Both the position numbers and the translations under genes were made by a program. Shown piece by piece: positions 38,271 through 47,330 of a stretch of DNA of 64,000 nt (its first letter is position 1; every line of letters begins with the position of its first letter). Source of the stretch: Pseudomonadota bacterium (GTDB lineage: Bacteria > Desulfobacterota > Desulfobacteria > Desulfobacterales > RPRI01); contig JAHITX010000111.1 of NCBI GenBank assembly GCA_018817425.1, positions 62,001 to 126,000 on the forward strand. Reading direction: 5' to 3'. The notes beneath the pieces were generated by a model, which was given only the letters and a program-made list of their open reading frames with translations, searched no databases and was not told the DNA's origin.

Positions 38271-39902
38271 ATGAAAAAACTTTTTGGTAACACCTCAGGC
38301 CTTAAGTCTGATCAAATAAGAAGGCTTGAAAAACTTTACCGCCGTCGCATACCCCCCGAATTTCTTATTACCCCGGAAGTTGCGCGTGAGCTTTGTCTTG
38401 TTTCAGCTGAAATACGCCGTCAGACAGGACTTCTAATTGACCGCCGGGGCAGGATAGATTTTGTAATTGTTGGAGATAATAAGCGCATTGTAATACCGGA
38501 TTTAAGCGATTACAGAACTGCTTCACAAAGATTAATTGGGTTAAGGTGCATACACGTTCATATGAAAAATGAGGTTTTATCAAGAGATGATTTAACCGAT
38601 CTCACCCTTTTAAGACTTGATATGATTGCTGCCCTTACATTGACAAAAGAGGGAGAGCCTTATGAAATACATATCGGGCATATACAGTCTGATAAAAACG
38701 GTTTTAACTATAATATTCTTCGACCTTTAAAACCAAACCGGCTTGATATAGGCTGTGTTGAATTAATTCATGAGATAGAAACCGGCCTTGCACAGTCAAA
38801 GCGATCCTCACCAACTACAGGGATAGCACAGGAAAGAGCAATTCTTGTGAGTGTTTCAACAGATTCTAAAGATAAAGCTGGAGAATCTATGGATGAATTG
38901 AAGGAGCTTGCCTCATCCGGTGGCATTGAAGTTCTTGAAAGTATAATACAGCAGCGCAGTAAAGCTGATCCGAGGTTTTTGATGGGACAAGGAAAGCTTG
39001 AAGATTTATATCTTCTTGCTCTTCAAAAAGATGCTTCCATTATAATTTTTGATCAGGAATTGAATCCATCTCAAATAAGATCTATAACCAATAAAATAGA
39101 TATTAAAGTAATAGACAGAACCCAGTTGATCCTGGATATATTCGCGCAAAGAGCCATAACAAAAGAAGGAAAACTGCAAGTCGAGCTTGCCCAGCTAAAA
39201 TACATGCTTCCGCGCCTTGTTACCAAAAACACTGCTATGTCCCGTTTAACCGGTGGTATTGGGGGAAGAGGTCCGGGAGAAACTAAGCTTGAGTTAAATC
39301 GCAGGCTGGTTCGCAATCGTATAGGCCAGGCTGAAAAAGATCTTGAACTGGTGATAAGGCATCGTCAGCAGCAAAGAGCAAAACGAAGCAAGAAAAATCT
39401 GCCTATTATTTCAATAATAGGATATACAAATGCCGGTAAGTCAACCCTGTTAAATACCCTTACAAAAAGCAGTGTTCTTGCTGAAAAAAGGCTTTTTGCA
39501 ACTCTTGATCCTTCAAGCAGGCGTCTGAAATTTCCCCAGGATACAGAAGTTATAATAACCGATACTGTAGGTTTTATAAAAAATATCCCGAAAGACTTGC
39601 TTGTTGCTTTCCGGGCTACTCTTGAAGAATTAAACAGCGCGGATCTTCTACTTCATGTAATAGATATAAGCAACCCTCGTTTTGAGGACCAGATAGAGTC
39701 TGTTGAAAAAATACTGTCTGATCTGAACTTAAACAATATTCCTTCAATTAGAATATTTAATAAACAGGATCTTGTCGACAAAGATATGACAGAAAGACTT
39801 TGTCATGTATTTGACGCAATTGCTGTTTCAGCAAACAGAGAATCAACCCTTTTTAAACTTATAAATAAAATGGAACAGACGGTACAATCCGTTTACATAT
39901 AA
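38271..39902 (+). CDS. hflX: Ribosome-associated GTPase HflX, long form
   Basis: A 543-residue HflX, which splits or rescues stalled ribosomes. The HflX N-domain (SMDELKELASSGGIEVLES... FLMGQGKLEDLYLLA) is preceded by an extra N-terminal region of about 190 residues seen in some Desulfobacterota/Firmicutes homologues; E. coli HflX has 426. The GTPase has G1 GYTNAGKST (about 384), G3 DTVGFI and G4 NKQD, where NKxD is required. No adjacent hfq. Confidence 0.93.
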   Translation: MKKLFGNTSGLKSDQIRRLEKLYRRRIPPEFLITPEVARELCLVSAEIRRQTGLLIDRRGRIDFVIVGDNKRIVIPDLSDYRTASQRLIGLRCIHVHMKNEVLSRDDLTDLTLLRLDMIAALTLTKEGEPYEIHIGHIQSDKNGFNYNILRPLKPNRLDIGCVELIHEIETGLAQSKRSSPTTGIAQERAILVSVSTDSKDKAGESMDELKELASSGGIEVLESIIQQRSKADPRFLMGQGKLEDLYLLALQKDASIIIFDQELNPSQIRSITNKIDIKVIDRTQLILDIFAQRAITKEGKLQVELAQLKYMLPRLVTKNTAMSRLTGGIGGRGPGETKLELNRRLVRNRIGQAEKDLELVIRHRQQQRAKRSKKNLPIISIIGYTNAGKSTLLNTLTKSSVLAEKRLFATLDPSSRRLKFPQDTEVIITDTVGFIKNIPKDLLVAFRATLEELNSADLLLHVIDISNPRFEDQIESVEKILSDLNLNNIPSIRIFNKQDLVDKDMTERLCHVFDAIAVSANRESTLFKLINKMEQTVQSVYI

Positions 39903-40041
39903 AAAGAAACATACCGCAGCACCTGATAATTTTATTTAATATTTAAGTATGTTATAAGATATTTAAATCTATATATAATTGCTGTGGATATATCAAAATG
40001 GGTTGACATAAGTTAACAAACAAATGTAAAAGATCATACAC

Positions 40042-40824
40042 ATGAATATTAGCCAGATAAAAAGAACCGGTATTGCAGCTGCATATAAAGGTGGCGCGAT
40101 ACTGAAAGCAAATTTTGGTAAAACCCCCAAAATCACAAAGAAAGGTGCTATAGATCTTGTTACGGAATCGGATATAGAATCCGAGAAAGTAATCATAGAA
40201 ACCATCAAAAACAAATTTCCATCACATGCTGTTTTGGCGGAAGAAAGCGGACTTAAAAAAGGGGATGCAGAATGTTTGTGGATTATTGATCCTCTTGATG
40301 GAACTACAAATTTTGCTCATCATCTACCAATTTTTGCCGTTTCCATAGCCTTTGCCTTAAAAGGTGATATTGTTGCAGGAATAGTTTTTAACCCTGTAAC
40401 AGGGGAGCTTTATACAGCAGCAAAAGGCGAAGGAGCATTTTTAAACGGTATCCCAATTCATGTCTCAACTACTGAAAAGCTTTCAGACAGTTTGCTTGTG
40501 ACCGGATTTCCTTATAATTTTAAGGATATTATTGGTGATATAAAAACCCGGTTTTTTAATTGCCTCATGGCAACCCAGGGGGTCAGAAGGCTTGGATCGG
40601 CAGCTCTGGACTTATGTTATACAGCAGCAGGACGGTTTGAGGGATTCTTTGAGCAAGAACTAAAACCTTGGGATACGGCAGCTGGCTTAATTATTGCTAA
40701 AGAAGCAGGAGGGTCGGTTACCGATTTTTCAGGAAATTCGTTTGATATATATCAACCGGAAATTCTGGCAACAAATGGCAAAATACACGAAGAAATATTA
40801 AAGTTGCTTGAATTAAAAGGATAA
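40042..40824 (+). CDS. suhB: Inositol-1-monophosphatase family protein
   Basis: A 260-residue Mg2+-dependent phosphatase of the IMPase/SuhB family. The metal-site motifs are ESG (about 66), DPLDGTTNFAHHLP (about 84-97) and the late WDTAAG. The start lacks a strong ribosome site. It may hydrolyse inositol phosphates or related sugar phosphates and, like SuhB, take part in rRNA maturation. A small Cys-rich gene follows 3 bp downstream. Confidence 0.9.
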   Translation: MNISQIKRTGIAAAYKGGAILKANFGKTPKITKKGAIDLVTESDIESEKVIIETIKNKFPSHAVLAEESGLKKGDAECLWIIDPLDGTTNFAHHLPIFAVSIAFALKGDIVAGIVFNPVTGELYTAAKGEGAFLNGIPIHVSTTEKLSDSLLVTGFPYNFKDIIGDIKTRFFNCLMATQGVRRLGSAALDLCYTAAGRFEGFFEQELKPWDTAAGLIIAKEAGGSVTDFSGNSFDIYQPEILATNGKIHEEILKLLELKG

Positions 40825-40827
40825 AAT

Positions 40828-41028
40828 ATGAAAAAGGTTTGTAAAGAAAAAAAAATATTGGACAACCATATAGGATGCTTTGGTAATTTTTCAATCGATG
40901 ACACTGTATGCAAAAAGTTTTGCGCTCTTAGCTTAAAATGCTATGTGGAACGAAACCAGAATGTGCGTATAGAGATTATTGAAGAACTTGTTTTTGGAGA
41001 TAATAACTATACAGGTAAGATGCAATAG
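40828..41028 (+). CDS. Small Cys-rich hypothetical protein
   Basis: A 66-residue protein with AAAGGA before its ATG, 3 bp after the inositol-phosphatase gene, hence probably co-transcribed. It has GCFGNFSIDDTVCKKFCAL, then LKCYVERNQNVRIEIIEEL. The four cysteines (C-x16-C-x3-C-x6-C approximately) could bind a metal ion. I recall similar short reading frames in Desulfobacterales, but the function is unknown. Confidence 0.65.
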   Translation: MKKVCKEKKILDNHIGCFGNFSIDDTVCKKFCALSLKCYVERNQNVRIEIIEELVFGDNNYTGKMQ

Positions 41029-41117
41029 TTCGGTTACATAAATTCAGTTATGCCAAATTTTTGGACCTAATCTTTTGATTAGATTGCTGAAATATCCGCT
41101 GTATTGGTTTTTGAAAT

Positions 41118-41330
41118 TTATATAAAAAGGTCTGTTGTTATATAGCGCTCACCTGTGCCGGGAAGTATTGCAACAATACGCTTACCTTTATTCTTTTTTG
41201 CATATTGAATTGTAGCCTATGCAGAGGCTCCCGAAGATATTTTGCAAAGAATCCCTTCTATTTCTGCAAGCTTTCTTGCAGTTTCAAAAGCATTGTCATT
41301 TGAAACAGTAATAAGTTCATCAATTCGTTT
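41118..41330 (-). pseudogene. cysK: C-terminal remnant of cysteine synthase
   Basis: The minus-strand frame reads [20 protein letters not shown], then [15 protein letters not shown], a TAG (41217-41219), then ATIQYAKKNKGKRIVAILPG, TGERYITTDLFI and a stop. This matches the end of O-acetylserine sulfhydrylase (usual ISSGAA-x-WAA... GERYLSTxLF); the TAG replaces a usual tryptophan. The first two thirds of the gene, with the PLP lysine, are missing. The upstream part of the frame overlaps the end of a membrane-protein gene and shows no similarity. Confidence 0.75.
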
Positions 41331-41343
41331 CTTAAAAGATTTA

Positions 41344-41862
41344 TCAGTTTTGATTCTGATCACGCGAGCCTTTGCTCCAAGGTAATTTCGCGTAAGATAA
41401 CCATAATAACACCGCTGCCACAATGGTAAACGTCCAGTAATCAACAGGTATATTCAAGAACCATTGCTTGTGCCACGGAATCTTATCCGGTGAAAAATTA
41501 GCAATCCCAAAGGCAGGATTCAGTATAAACCAGAGAAAATCCTCTATGATCCAGAAAAGCATAAGAGATGCTATGATTCTGGCTTCAATTTTTAATGACC
41601 AATTGAAATTGATAAATACTCCGAGATGAAATACCAGAAACATAAAGCTGAATACCCATGCATGATAGCCGGTCATCGGTCTTCCGCCCCAGAATATATC
41701 AAGCAGCCAGTGATTTTCAACCCTCCATGTTGGAAGGCTTGAAGCCCAGCCTGCCGGACCTTCAATTTGAATCTCTACTTGTGAGAAAAAAAATGCCGTA
41801 AGTATTACCCAAAAGAGTAGAAACGCCAGCTCTATCTTCCATGATTTTTGTTTTATTCCCAT
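41344..41862 (-). CDS. Hypothetical membrane protein
   Basis: A 172-residue protein with about four membrane helices and a conserved-looking, Trp-rich middle ([52 protein letters not shown]). I do not recognise a family. It lies 6 bp after a glycosyltransferase gene on the same strand, so the two probably form a unit. Its final residues ([10 protein letters not shown]) adjoin the cysK remnant, and the C-terminus may have been altered there. Confidence 0.7.
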   Translation of the reverse strand: MGIKQKSWKIELAFLLFWVILTAFFFSQVEIQIEGPAGWASSLPTWRVENHWLLDIFWGGRPMTGYHAWVFSFMFLVFHLGVFINFNWSLKIEARIIASLMLFWIIEDFLWFILNPAFGIANFSPDKIPWHKQWFLNIPVDYWTFTIVAAVLLWLSYAKLPWSKGSRDQNQN

Positions 41863-41868
41863 TGTTTC

Positions 41869-42924
41869 CTACTTTGTAGCCATAGCAATAATTTCATCAA
41901 GCTTTTTAAATGTTTCATTGTTGCCGTCTTGTTTATACTGATTGATATTGTGCTGAAAAATATCTACATCAAAAAGAAATGCTTTTATCGAATCAGAAGA
42001 AAATTCATTAAAATGTCTTCCATATCCGCACTTTTCAATATATGCCGCATTCACATATTGTTCAAATTGTCCTTTTATCGGAACACTGCAAACCGGTTTT
42101 TTTAAATAAACCGCTTCGCTTAGAAGGGAGAACCCGCCATTTGCAATTACCGCCTTTGCTGAAGAAAGATCTTCAATAAAATCATCCTCACTGAATTCTT
42201 TTAAAGTGACATTGTTGCAATGTTCACTTTTATTAAATCCATAAACGACAAAATTTGTTTTGGAAAGCTGGTTTAAAACCGGGATAACATTGTTTTGGCT
42301 TGCCGAAGTTTGATAAACAAGGATGTGTTCTCCTGGTTTACTATGTGTGTTAAGTATTTTATTTCTTAAAATAGGAGGAACAAGAGAAGTATTTTTTTTG
42401 ATGGTTTGAGCATTGAAAAACGAAGTAATTAAATAATAGTTTGCATTGGGCACCTTTGCCTTAACAATATTTTTGGCAAAGCGATAGTTGCTTTTTTCCG
42501 ATTTTGGGATAGCAAAGTCGAGTTCACAGCGGTTTAGTACCTGTATATTATCAATGCTGATTAACGGCGTTTTATTGAATTTGGCAAAGAAAAAGGCAAA
42601 AGAGTCAAAATCGGATATAACCAAATCCGGCTTGAACTCTTTATGGACCTCCCAATATTTATTGAAATTGGTAATCAGATCCTTCGGTCCGGTTTTTAAA
42701 AGCATTGATGCAGAATTATATTTTGAAACTTTTCCATTCTTATAGGCAAGGTGAAAACCCTTTATTTCAAAAACCCTGTCGGGAAAGCGATCTTTTAGAA
42801 ACAGGTATGCCCTGTCGCTGGTTACTATCCTCACATCGTGGTGTTTTACCAGGTGCGATATGATAACATTACTACGAGTGGCATGCCCCATTCCCTCGCT
42901 TGGCAACCCGTACAATATTTTCAA
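41869..42924 (-). CDS. MJ1255/VC2487-type glycosyltransferase
   Basis: About 351 residues. N-terminal MKILYGLPSEGMGHATRS with a Gly-rich loop, C-terminal VIANGGFSLLSEAVYLKKPV and PIKGQFEQYVNA match the MurG-like fold (GT-B) of the MJ1255/VC2487 family of predicted glycosyltransferases. The frame opens at 42966 with TTG, but AAAGGAG lies 6 bases before TTG 42924, which also gives the family-typical start; ATG 42930 has no spacing. Acceptor unknown. Paired with the membrane protein downstream. Confidence 0.85.
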   Translation of the reverse strand: MKILYGLPSEGMGHATRSNVIISHLVKHHDVRIVTSDRAYLFLKDRFPDRVFEIKGFHLAYKNGKVSKYNSASMLLKTGPKDLITNFNKYWEVHKEFKPDLVISDFDSFAFFFAKFNKTPLISIDNIQVLNRCELDFAIPKSEKSNYRFAKNIVKAKVPNANYYLITSFFNAQTIKKNTSLVPPILRNKILNTHSKPGEHILVYQTSASQNNVIPVLNQLSKTNFVVYGFNKSEHCNNVTLKEFSEDDFIEDLSSAKAVIANGGFSLLSEAVYLKKPVCSVPIKGQFEQYVNAAYIEKCGYGRHFNEFSSDSIKAFLFDVDIFQHNINQYKQDGNNETFKKLDEIIAMATK

Positions 42925-43020
42925 GACCATCTCCTTTTCTGATAACAGGATTTTTAATAACTTCAATAAGGGCCCATATCACAAGAATTAGAAACAAAAT
43001 GATTAAGCACCTCTGGTCTC

Positions 43021-43548
43021 TTAATTTTCAAGGTAGTGTATCAAGTCCTTATCACTCAGCATTTGTTTCAAACACTCAGCGAGGCTGTGCTCAACTGCAG
43101 TGCTAGTCCCAAAATGATAACTGTACTTTTGCATCCCAACATATTCTTTTTCCAAATCATCGCCTGTTCTAACCCTCAATGCCGTTGTAATTATGAAGTA
43201 GCCTTCCCCCATCTCAGACTTGGCATCATAAACCGACAGGGCCAATGTCTTACTAGCGCTATTATCAATCTCTATGTTCTGCTTTTCAAATATTTTCATT
43301 AGCGCACTAATAGACGATTCTGTAAATTTATACAAATCCCCATAAACAGTTACGCCGGTCATTTTTCCAATTGCGATTTCTCCTGACCTTGATGAGGAAT
43401 TTATAAGCCCCACCGGTTGTTTAACATTTAGCTTTGAAACTGCATTATCTGGAAAGACAGGGGCTTTGGTGTTGGTTCTTATACTCCAGCATCCGGACAA
43501 AACCAGAAGAATTGTAATACATATTCCTATTTTTACAATTTGCTTCAT
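43021..43548 (-). CDS. Hypothetical lipoprotein
   Basis: A 175-residue protein from ATG 43548 (TTAGGAG upstream). Signal peptide ends in lipobox LSGC (Cys20), so it is a lipoprotein of the periplasmic face. The mature part has no motif I recognise; an acidic middle (SVYDAKSEMGEGYFI) and a C-terminal helix end it. Same strand as the glycosyltransferase, 96 bp upstream of it. Confidence 0.7.
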   Translation of the reverse strand: MKQIVKIGICITILLVLSGCWSIRTNTKAPVFPDNAVSKLNVKQPVGLINSSSRSGEIAIGKMTGVTVYGDLYKFTESSISALMKIFEKQNIEIDNSASKTLALSVYDAKSEMGEGYFIITTALRVRTGDDLEKEYVGMQKYSYHFGTSTAVEHSLAECLKQMLSDKDLIHYLEN

Positions 43549-43822
43549 TTTATTTTCTCCTAAATACAATTCCACATTATTCTACAATTTTATGTTCCTA
43601 ATTCTAAACCCCCGGAGGATAGGTTGCTAAACTTTGGAGTAAACCACTTAAATAATAATTTTATCTTTGTCAATATTTCCTCATTAATAAAGTTTAGACA
43701 CCACGACTCCCAATCAAAATAATGGCAATAATTTTCCTGGCATGATACACTCTTGAACATTTCTTGGGCAGGGAAAAAGGTAGGTATTTAAACAAATGAT
43801 GCATTGTAATCATTAAATAAAA

Positions 43823-43920
43823 TGGCGGAAGTGCATGGGAATCGAACCCACCCGGGACGGTATTAGCGCCCCACACCGGATTTGAAGTCCGGGAGCCCCA
43901 CCAGTGAACTGCGCACTTCC
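43823..43920 (-). tRNA. selC: tRNA-Sec (anticodon TCA)
   Basis: Read on the minus strand, 98 nt. Acceptor arm is 8 bp (GGAAGTGC / GCACTTCC), the long variable arm and the anticodon loop CTTCAAA with TCA (43883-43885) are those of tRNA-Sec, and the 3' end encodes GCCA. Overall it closely resembles E. coli selC. This shows the genome reads UGA as selenocysteine at some genes. selA, selB and selD are not in the window. Confidence 0.96.
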
Positions 43921-44103
43921 AATTAATTGTTGGCATATAATAGTAGTCCCCGTATATTTGTCAATCATTTTATATCATGACAATTGTTTATAAAGGCATT
44001 ATGCTATAAATAAATATAACAGACTATTGTAAACCGGATGCATAAGTTATAAAACATTCAATAGAAAAAGGTTATATAATGAAGTAAATCTAAGGGAGTT
44101 TAT

Positions 44104-45249
44104 ATGATAAACAGCAAAAGGCTTGCTGATACATTCCGCTTTCTTGTCGGGATAGACAGTGTTTCAAAACAGGAAGGTAAGATTGCTTTCGAATTAAAAA
44201 AGATTTTTGAATCCATGGGGGCTAAAACCGCTTTTGACAATGCGGGAGAAATTATCGGAAGCGATACCGGGAATTTGTTTGTAAAGTTTACCGGCGATAA
44301 AAAGGCCCCTCCCCTACTCTTGAATGCGCATATGGATACCGTTGAACCCGGAAGAGGTATTATGCCTGTATTAAAAGACGGTGTTTTTACAAGTGACGGT
44401 AATACAATACTTGGAGCCGACGATAAAAGCGCAATAGCAATACTGATAGAAGTAATGACGGTTCTTAAGGAAAAAAATATAGGATTTGGACCGATTGAGA
44501 TAGTTTTGACCATATGTGAAGAAATCGGACTGCTGGGCGCAAAACATCTTGATACGAGCCTTATAAACGCCAAATACGGATATGCCCTTGATGCCACTGA
44601 CACGGAAGGTATAGTTACACGCGCTCCGGGCGCTAACAGGCTTGAGTTTATAATTCACGGGCGGGATGCTCATGCAGGGGCAGCTCCTGAAAAGGGCATA
44701 AATGCTATACTTCTTGCCGGAAAAGCAATCGCCGGGCTTGAGATTGGACGTATCGACCATGAAACAACATGTAATCTTGGAATAATAAAAGGTGGAGTTG
44801 CAACAAATATCGTTCCAAGTTACGTCAGCATTAAGGGTGAAGTCAGAAGTCATAATAATGAAAAACTTAAAGAAGTCACAAATAAAATAATATCTTCATT
44901 TGAAAATGTTGTGAAAAATTACCAGAGAAATTCATCCGATGCCCTTCCAAGAGTGGACATTATTGTGGATGATGATTTTTCAAGCACAAACATCCCCGAA
45001 AACCATACGGTTGTAAATTTAGCCAAACAAGCCGCCGCCAATCTTGGAAGAAATATGATAACAAAAATCACAGGCGGCGGAGCGGATGCCAACATATTTT
45101 TTGCAAAAGGTATTATGACAGGAGTTATAGGCACCGGCATGATAGATATGCATACTGTGCGCGAATCGGTTAAAGTAGATGATATGGTAAAAACCGGCGA
45201 ACTTTTACTTGAGATTATAAAACTTCATTCAATTTCTATCCCAGGCTGA
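44104..45249 (+). CDS. M20-family peptidase (PepT-like)
   Basis: A 381-residue zinc metallopeptidase. LLNAHMDTVEPG carries the first metal His/Asp pair, GADDKSAIAIL the bridging Asp, CEEIGLLGA the catalytic Glu-Glu. A dimerisation/lid region follows with GRDAHAGAAPEKGINA. This is the PepT-like M20 subgroup (tripeptidase or related aminoacylase). GGGAG precedes the ATG. It lies 12 bp before larC on the same strand; a functional link is not obvious. Confidence 0.9.
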   Translation: MINSKRLADTFRFLVGIDSVSKQEGKIAFELKKIFESMGAKTAFDNAGEIIGSDTGNLFVKFTGDKKAPPLLLNAHMDTVEPGRGIMPVLKDGVFTSDGNTILGADDKSAIAILIEVMTVLKEKNIGFGPIEIVLTICEEIGLLGAKHLDTSLINAKYGYALDATDTEGIVTRAPGANRLEFIIHGRDAHAGAAPEKGINAILLAGKAIAGLEIGRIDHETTCNLGIIKGGVATNIVPSYVSIKGEVRSHNNEKLKEVTNKIISSFENVVKNYQRNSSDALPRVDIIVDDDFSSTNIPENHTVVNLAKQAAANLGRNMITKITGGGADANIFFAKGIMTGVIGTGMIDMHTVRESVKVDDMVKTGELLLEIIKLHSISIPG

Positions 45250-45261
45250 AGGAAAATATAT

Positions 45262-46425
45262 ATGATTGCATATTTTGACTGTTTTTCGGGGATAAGCGGA
45301 GATATGACTCTGGCAGCTTTTATTGATCTTGGCGTACCAGTTGATTGGCTAATAGAACATATTAAGAATATACCCCTAAATGATTTCGATTTGTCAGTAT
45401 CAAGTGTTTCTAAAAACGGAATCAGCGCAAAACAAATTGAAGTTAAAATTGCCAAATTTGGCACATCAAGAAATTATTCCCAGATTTTATCTCTTCTTTC
45501 AGAAAGCTCGCTTTTGGCAGATGTTAAAGAAATGAGTATATCTGTTTTTGAAGTAATTGCCGAAGCTGAAGCTATGATACATGCATGTCCGAAAGCACTA
45601 GTACATTTTCATGAACTGGGCGGTGTTGATTCAATCGTTGATATTGTAGGAACAGCCCTTTGCATTAACTACCTTGGAATAACAAAGTTATATTCATCAA
45701 AAATTCCAATGAGCTCAGGCTTTGTAAACTGCCAGCACGGCACAATTCCGGTTCCGCCTCCTGCCGTGTTATCAATATTAAAAGATGTTGCCGTATATGG
45801 TGTTGATATAAAAAAGGAGATTGTCACACCTACCGGTGCCGCTATCGTTAAGGCCCTTTGCCAATCATTCGGAAACTTTCCCGATATGCTTGTAGATAAA
45901 ACAGGCTATGGAGCTGGCAAATATGATCTTGGGCATATCCCAAATCTTTTAAGAATAATAACAGGAAGAGACAATTCACAAAAATACTATGAAAAGGATG
46001 TGGTAGTTCAGATAGAAACCTGCATAGATGACATGAATCCTGAAATTTTCGGGTTTTTAATGGATCGTCTGTTTGATGAAGGGGTTCTTGATGTTTACTG
46101 GTCGCCTGTTTACATGAAGAAAAACAGACCGGGAACAAAGCTGTATGTGATTTGCAACTATTACAATAAGGATACTGTAATTAACCGGATATTATCCGAA
46201 ACTACTACAACAGGTGTCAGATATCACGAACTTCAAAGGAAAAAGCTGGCAAGACGACAGGCTGAAATGGAAACAAGCTATGGTATGATTTCGGTAAAAT
46301 GTATCACAAATCCGGACGGTACCTCACGGTTTGTTCCTGAATACGAAGTATGCAAAAAGATAGCACTTGAGAAAAAAATCCCCATCAAAAACGTTTATGA
46401 TAATATTTCAAAAGAGATATCATGA
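45262..46425 (+). CDS. larC: Nickel-pincer cofactor biosynthesis protein LarC
   Basis: A 387-residue LarC, the CTP-dependent cyclometallase that inserts nickel into the pincer cofactor of lactate racemase and related enzymes. Begins MIAYFDCFSGISGDMTLAAF, with HFHELGGVDSIVDIVG and the C-terminal CIDDMNPEIFGFLMDRL. In some bacteria LarC is split by a programmed frameshift (LarC1/LarC2); here it is one uninterrupted frame. AAGGAAAA precedes the ATG. No larA, larB or larE is adjacent in the window. Confidence 0.94.
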   Translation: MIAYFDCFSGISGDMTLAAFIDLGVPVDWLIEHIKNIPLNDFDLSVSSVSKNGISAKQIEVKIAKFGTSRNYSQILSLLSESSLLADVKEMSISVFEVIAEAEAMIHACPKALVHFHELGGVDSIVDIVGTALCINYLGITKLYSSKIPMSSGFVNCQHGTIPVPPPAVLSILKDVAVYGVDIKKEIVTPTGAAIVKALCQSFGNFPDMLVDKTGYGAGKYDLGHIPNLLRIITGRDNSQKYYEKDVVVQIETCIDDMNPEIFGFLMDRLFDEGVLDVYWSPVYMKKNRPGTKLYVICNYYNKDTVINRILSETTTTGVRYHELQRKKLARRQAEMETSYGMISVKCITNPDGTSRFVPEYEVCKKIALEKKIPIKNVYDNISKEIS

Positions 46426-46460
46426 ATAGTAACATACTATAAATCTTAACATAGAACTAT

Positions 46461-47330
46461 CTACTCTTTAACTTCTTTTTTTATCCTTAAAGCTTCTTCA
46501 TAAACCTGTTTTCTTGATAGACCAAATTTTTTTGCTTTTTCTTTTGATAGAACAGGCAATGGAGTTTTTTGCTCATATATACTTTCGGTAAGTTCCTTTA
46601 CTAGAATATCATAAGAATAATCATCTTTTTCTTTATAGCCGGATATCAGCATAGTTATCTCCCCTTTTATTTCGGGGCGCTGCTTTAAAATATAAAGTAT
46701 TTCGGCCTGGGTTCCTCTTATAATCTCTTCGTAAATCTTGGTCAGTTCACGTGTTAAAACGCAATATCTCTCACCCATTACATCAAGTACTTCTTCGAGA
46801 AACCGTATAATTCTTTTTGGCGATTCGTAAAATACTATAGTCCTTTTTTCTTTATTTATCTCACTCAACAGATCCAGACGTTTTTGTTTTTTTCTGGGAC
46901 AAAAACCGATAAAAATAAAAGAATCCGTCGGTAGCCCGGAAATACTTAAAGCAGCTATGGCTGCGGATACGCCGGGAACCGGAACAATGTTTATTCCGGC
47001 AGCGACAGCTTCTTTTACCAGCCGAAATCCGGGATCGGATAAAAGCGGTGTGCCCGCATTAGTAACAAGCGCAACAGATGCTCCTGCATTAAGCCTGGCA
47101 ATCAAGTCCGGTGTCCGTTTTTCTTCATTATATTCGTGATAAGATATCAGGCTTTTTTTTATATTATGAAAAGATAGAAAATTTCCTGTATGGCGGGTAT
47201 CTTCTGCTGCAATAAGATCAACATTACTTAAAACCTTTAATGCTCTTAAAGTAATATCATCCCTGTTTCCTATGGGAGTTGCAACAACATAAAGAGTGCC
47301 GGATATAACTGAGGTTTCTGTATTATCCAT
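46461..47330 (-). CDS. rsmI: 16S rRNA (cytidine1402-2'-O)-methyltransferase
   Basis: An SAM-dependent methyltransferase of the tetrapyrrole-methylase fold that modifies C1402 of 16S rRNA. Motifs LYVVATPIGNRDDITLRAL, VALVTNAGTPLLSDPG, VPGVSAAIAALSISGLPTD, and IVFYESPKRI are diagnostic. Start is uncertain: ATG 47330 or an in-frame ATG at 47348; both overlap yraN and lack a clear ribosome site. Last gene of the translation/RNA cluster. Confidence 0.92.
   Translation of the reverse strand: MDNTETSVISGTLYVVATPIGNRDDITLRALKVLSNVDLIAAEDTRHTGNFLSFHNIKKSLISYHEYNEEKRTPDLIARLNAGASVALVTNAGTPLLSDPGFRLVKEAVAAGINIVPVPGVSAAIAALSISGLPTDSFIFIGFCPRKKQKRLDLLSEINKEKRTIVFYESPKRIIRFLEEVLDVMGERYCVLTRELTKIYEEIIRGTQAEILYILKQRPEIKGEITMLISGYKEKDDYSYDILVKELTESIYEQKTPLPVLSKEKAKKFGLSRKQVYEEALRIKKEVKE

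Noticed and set aside
41067-41082. Small hairpin CTAATC-TTTT-GATTAG downstream of the Cys-rich gene
   Set aside because: AT-rich 6-bp stem without a following T-run; too weak for a terminator call.
41217-41219. TAG in the cysK remnant as pyrrolysine recoding
   Set aside because: It replaces a tryptophan codon in a gene that has lost its first two thirds; no pyl genes seen.
42872-43008. Minus-strand frame with a hydrophobic helix (CLIILFLILVIWALIEVIKN) overlapping the glycosyltransferase start
   Set aside because: No ATG, no ribosome site and large overlap with a recognised gene; could be a tiny membrane protein but not supported.
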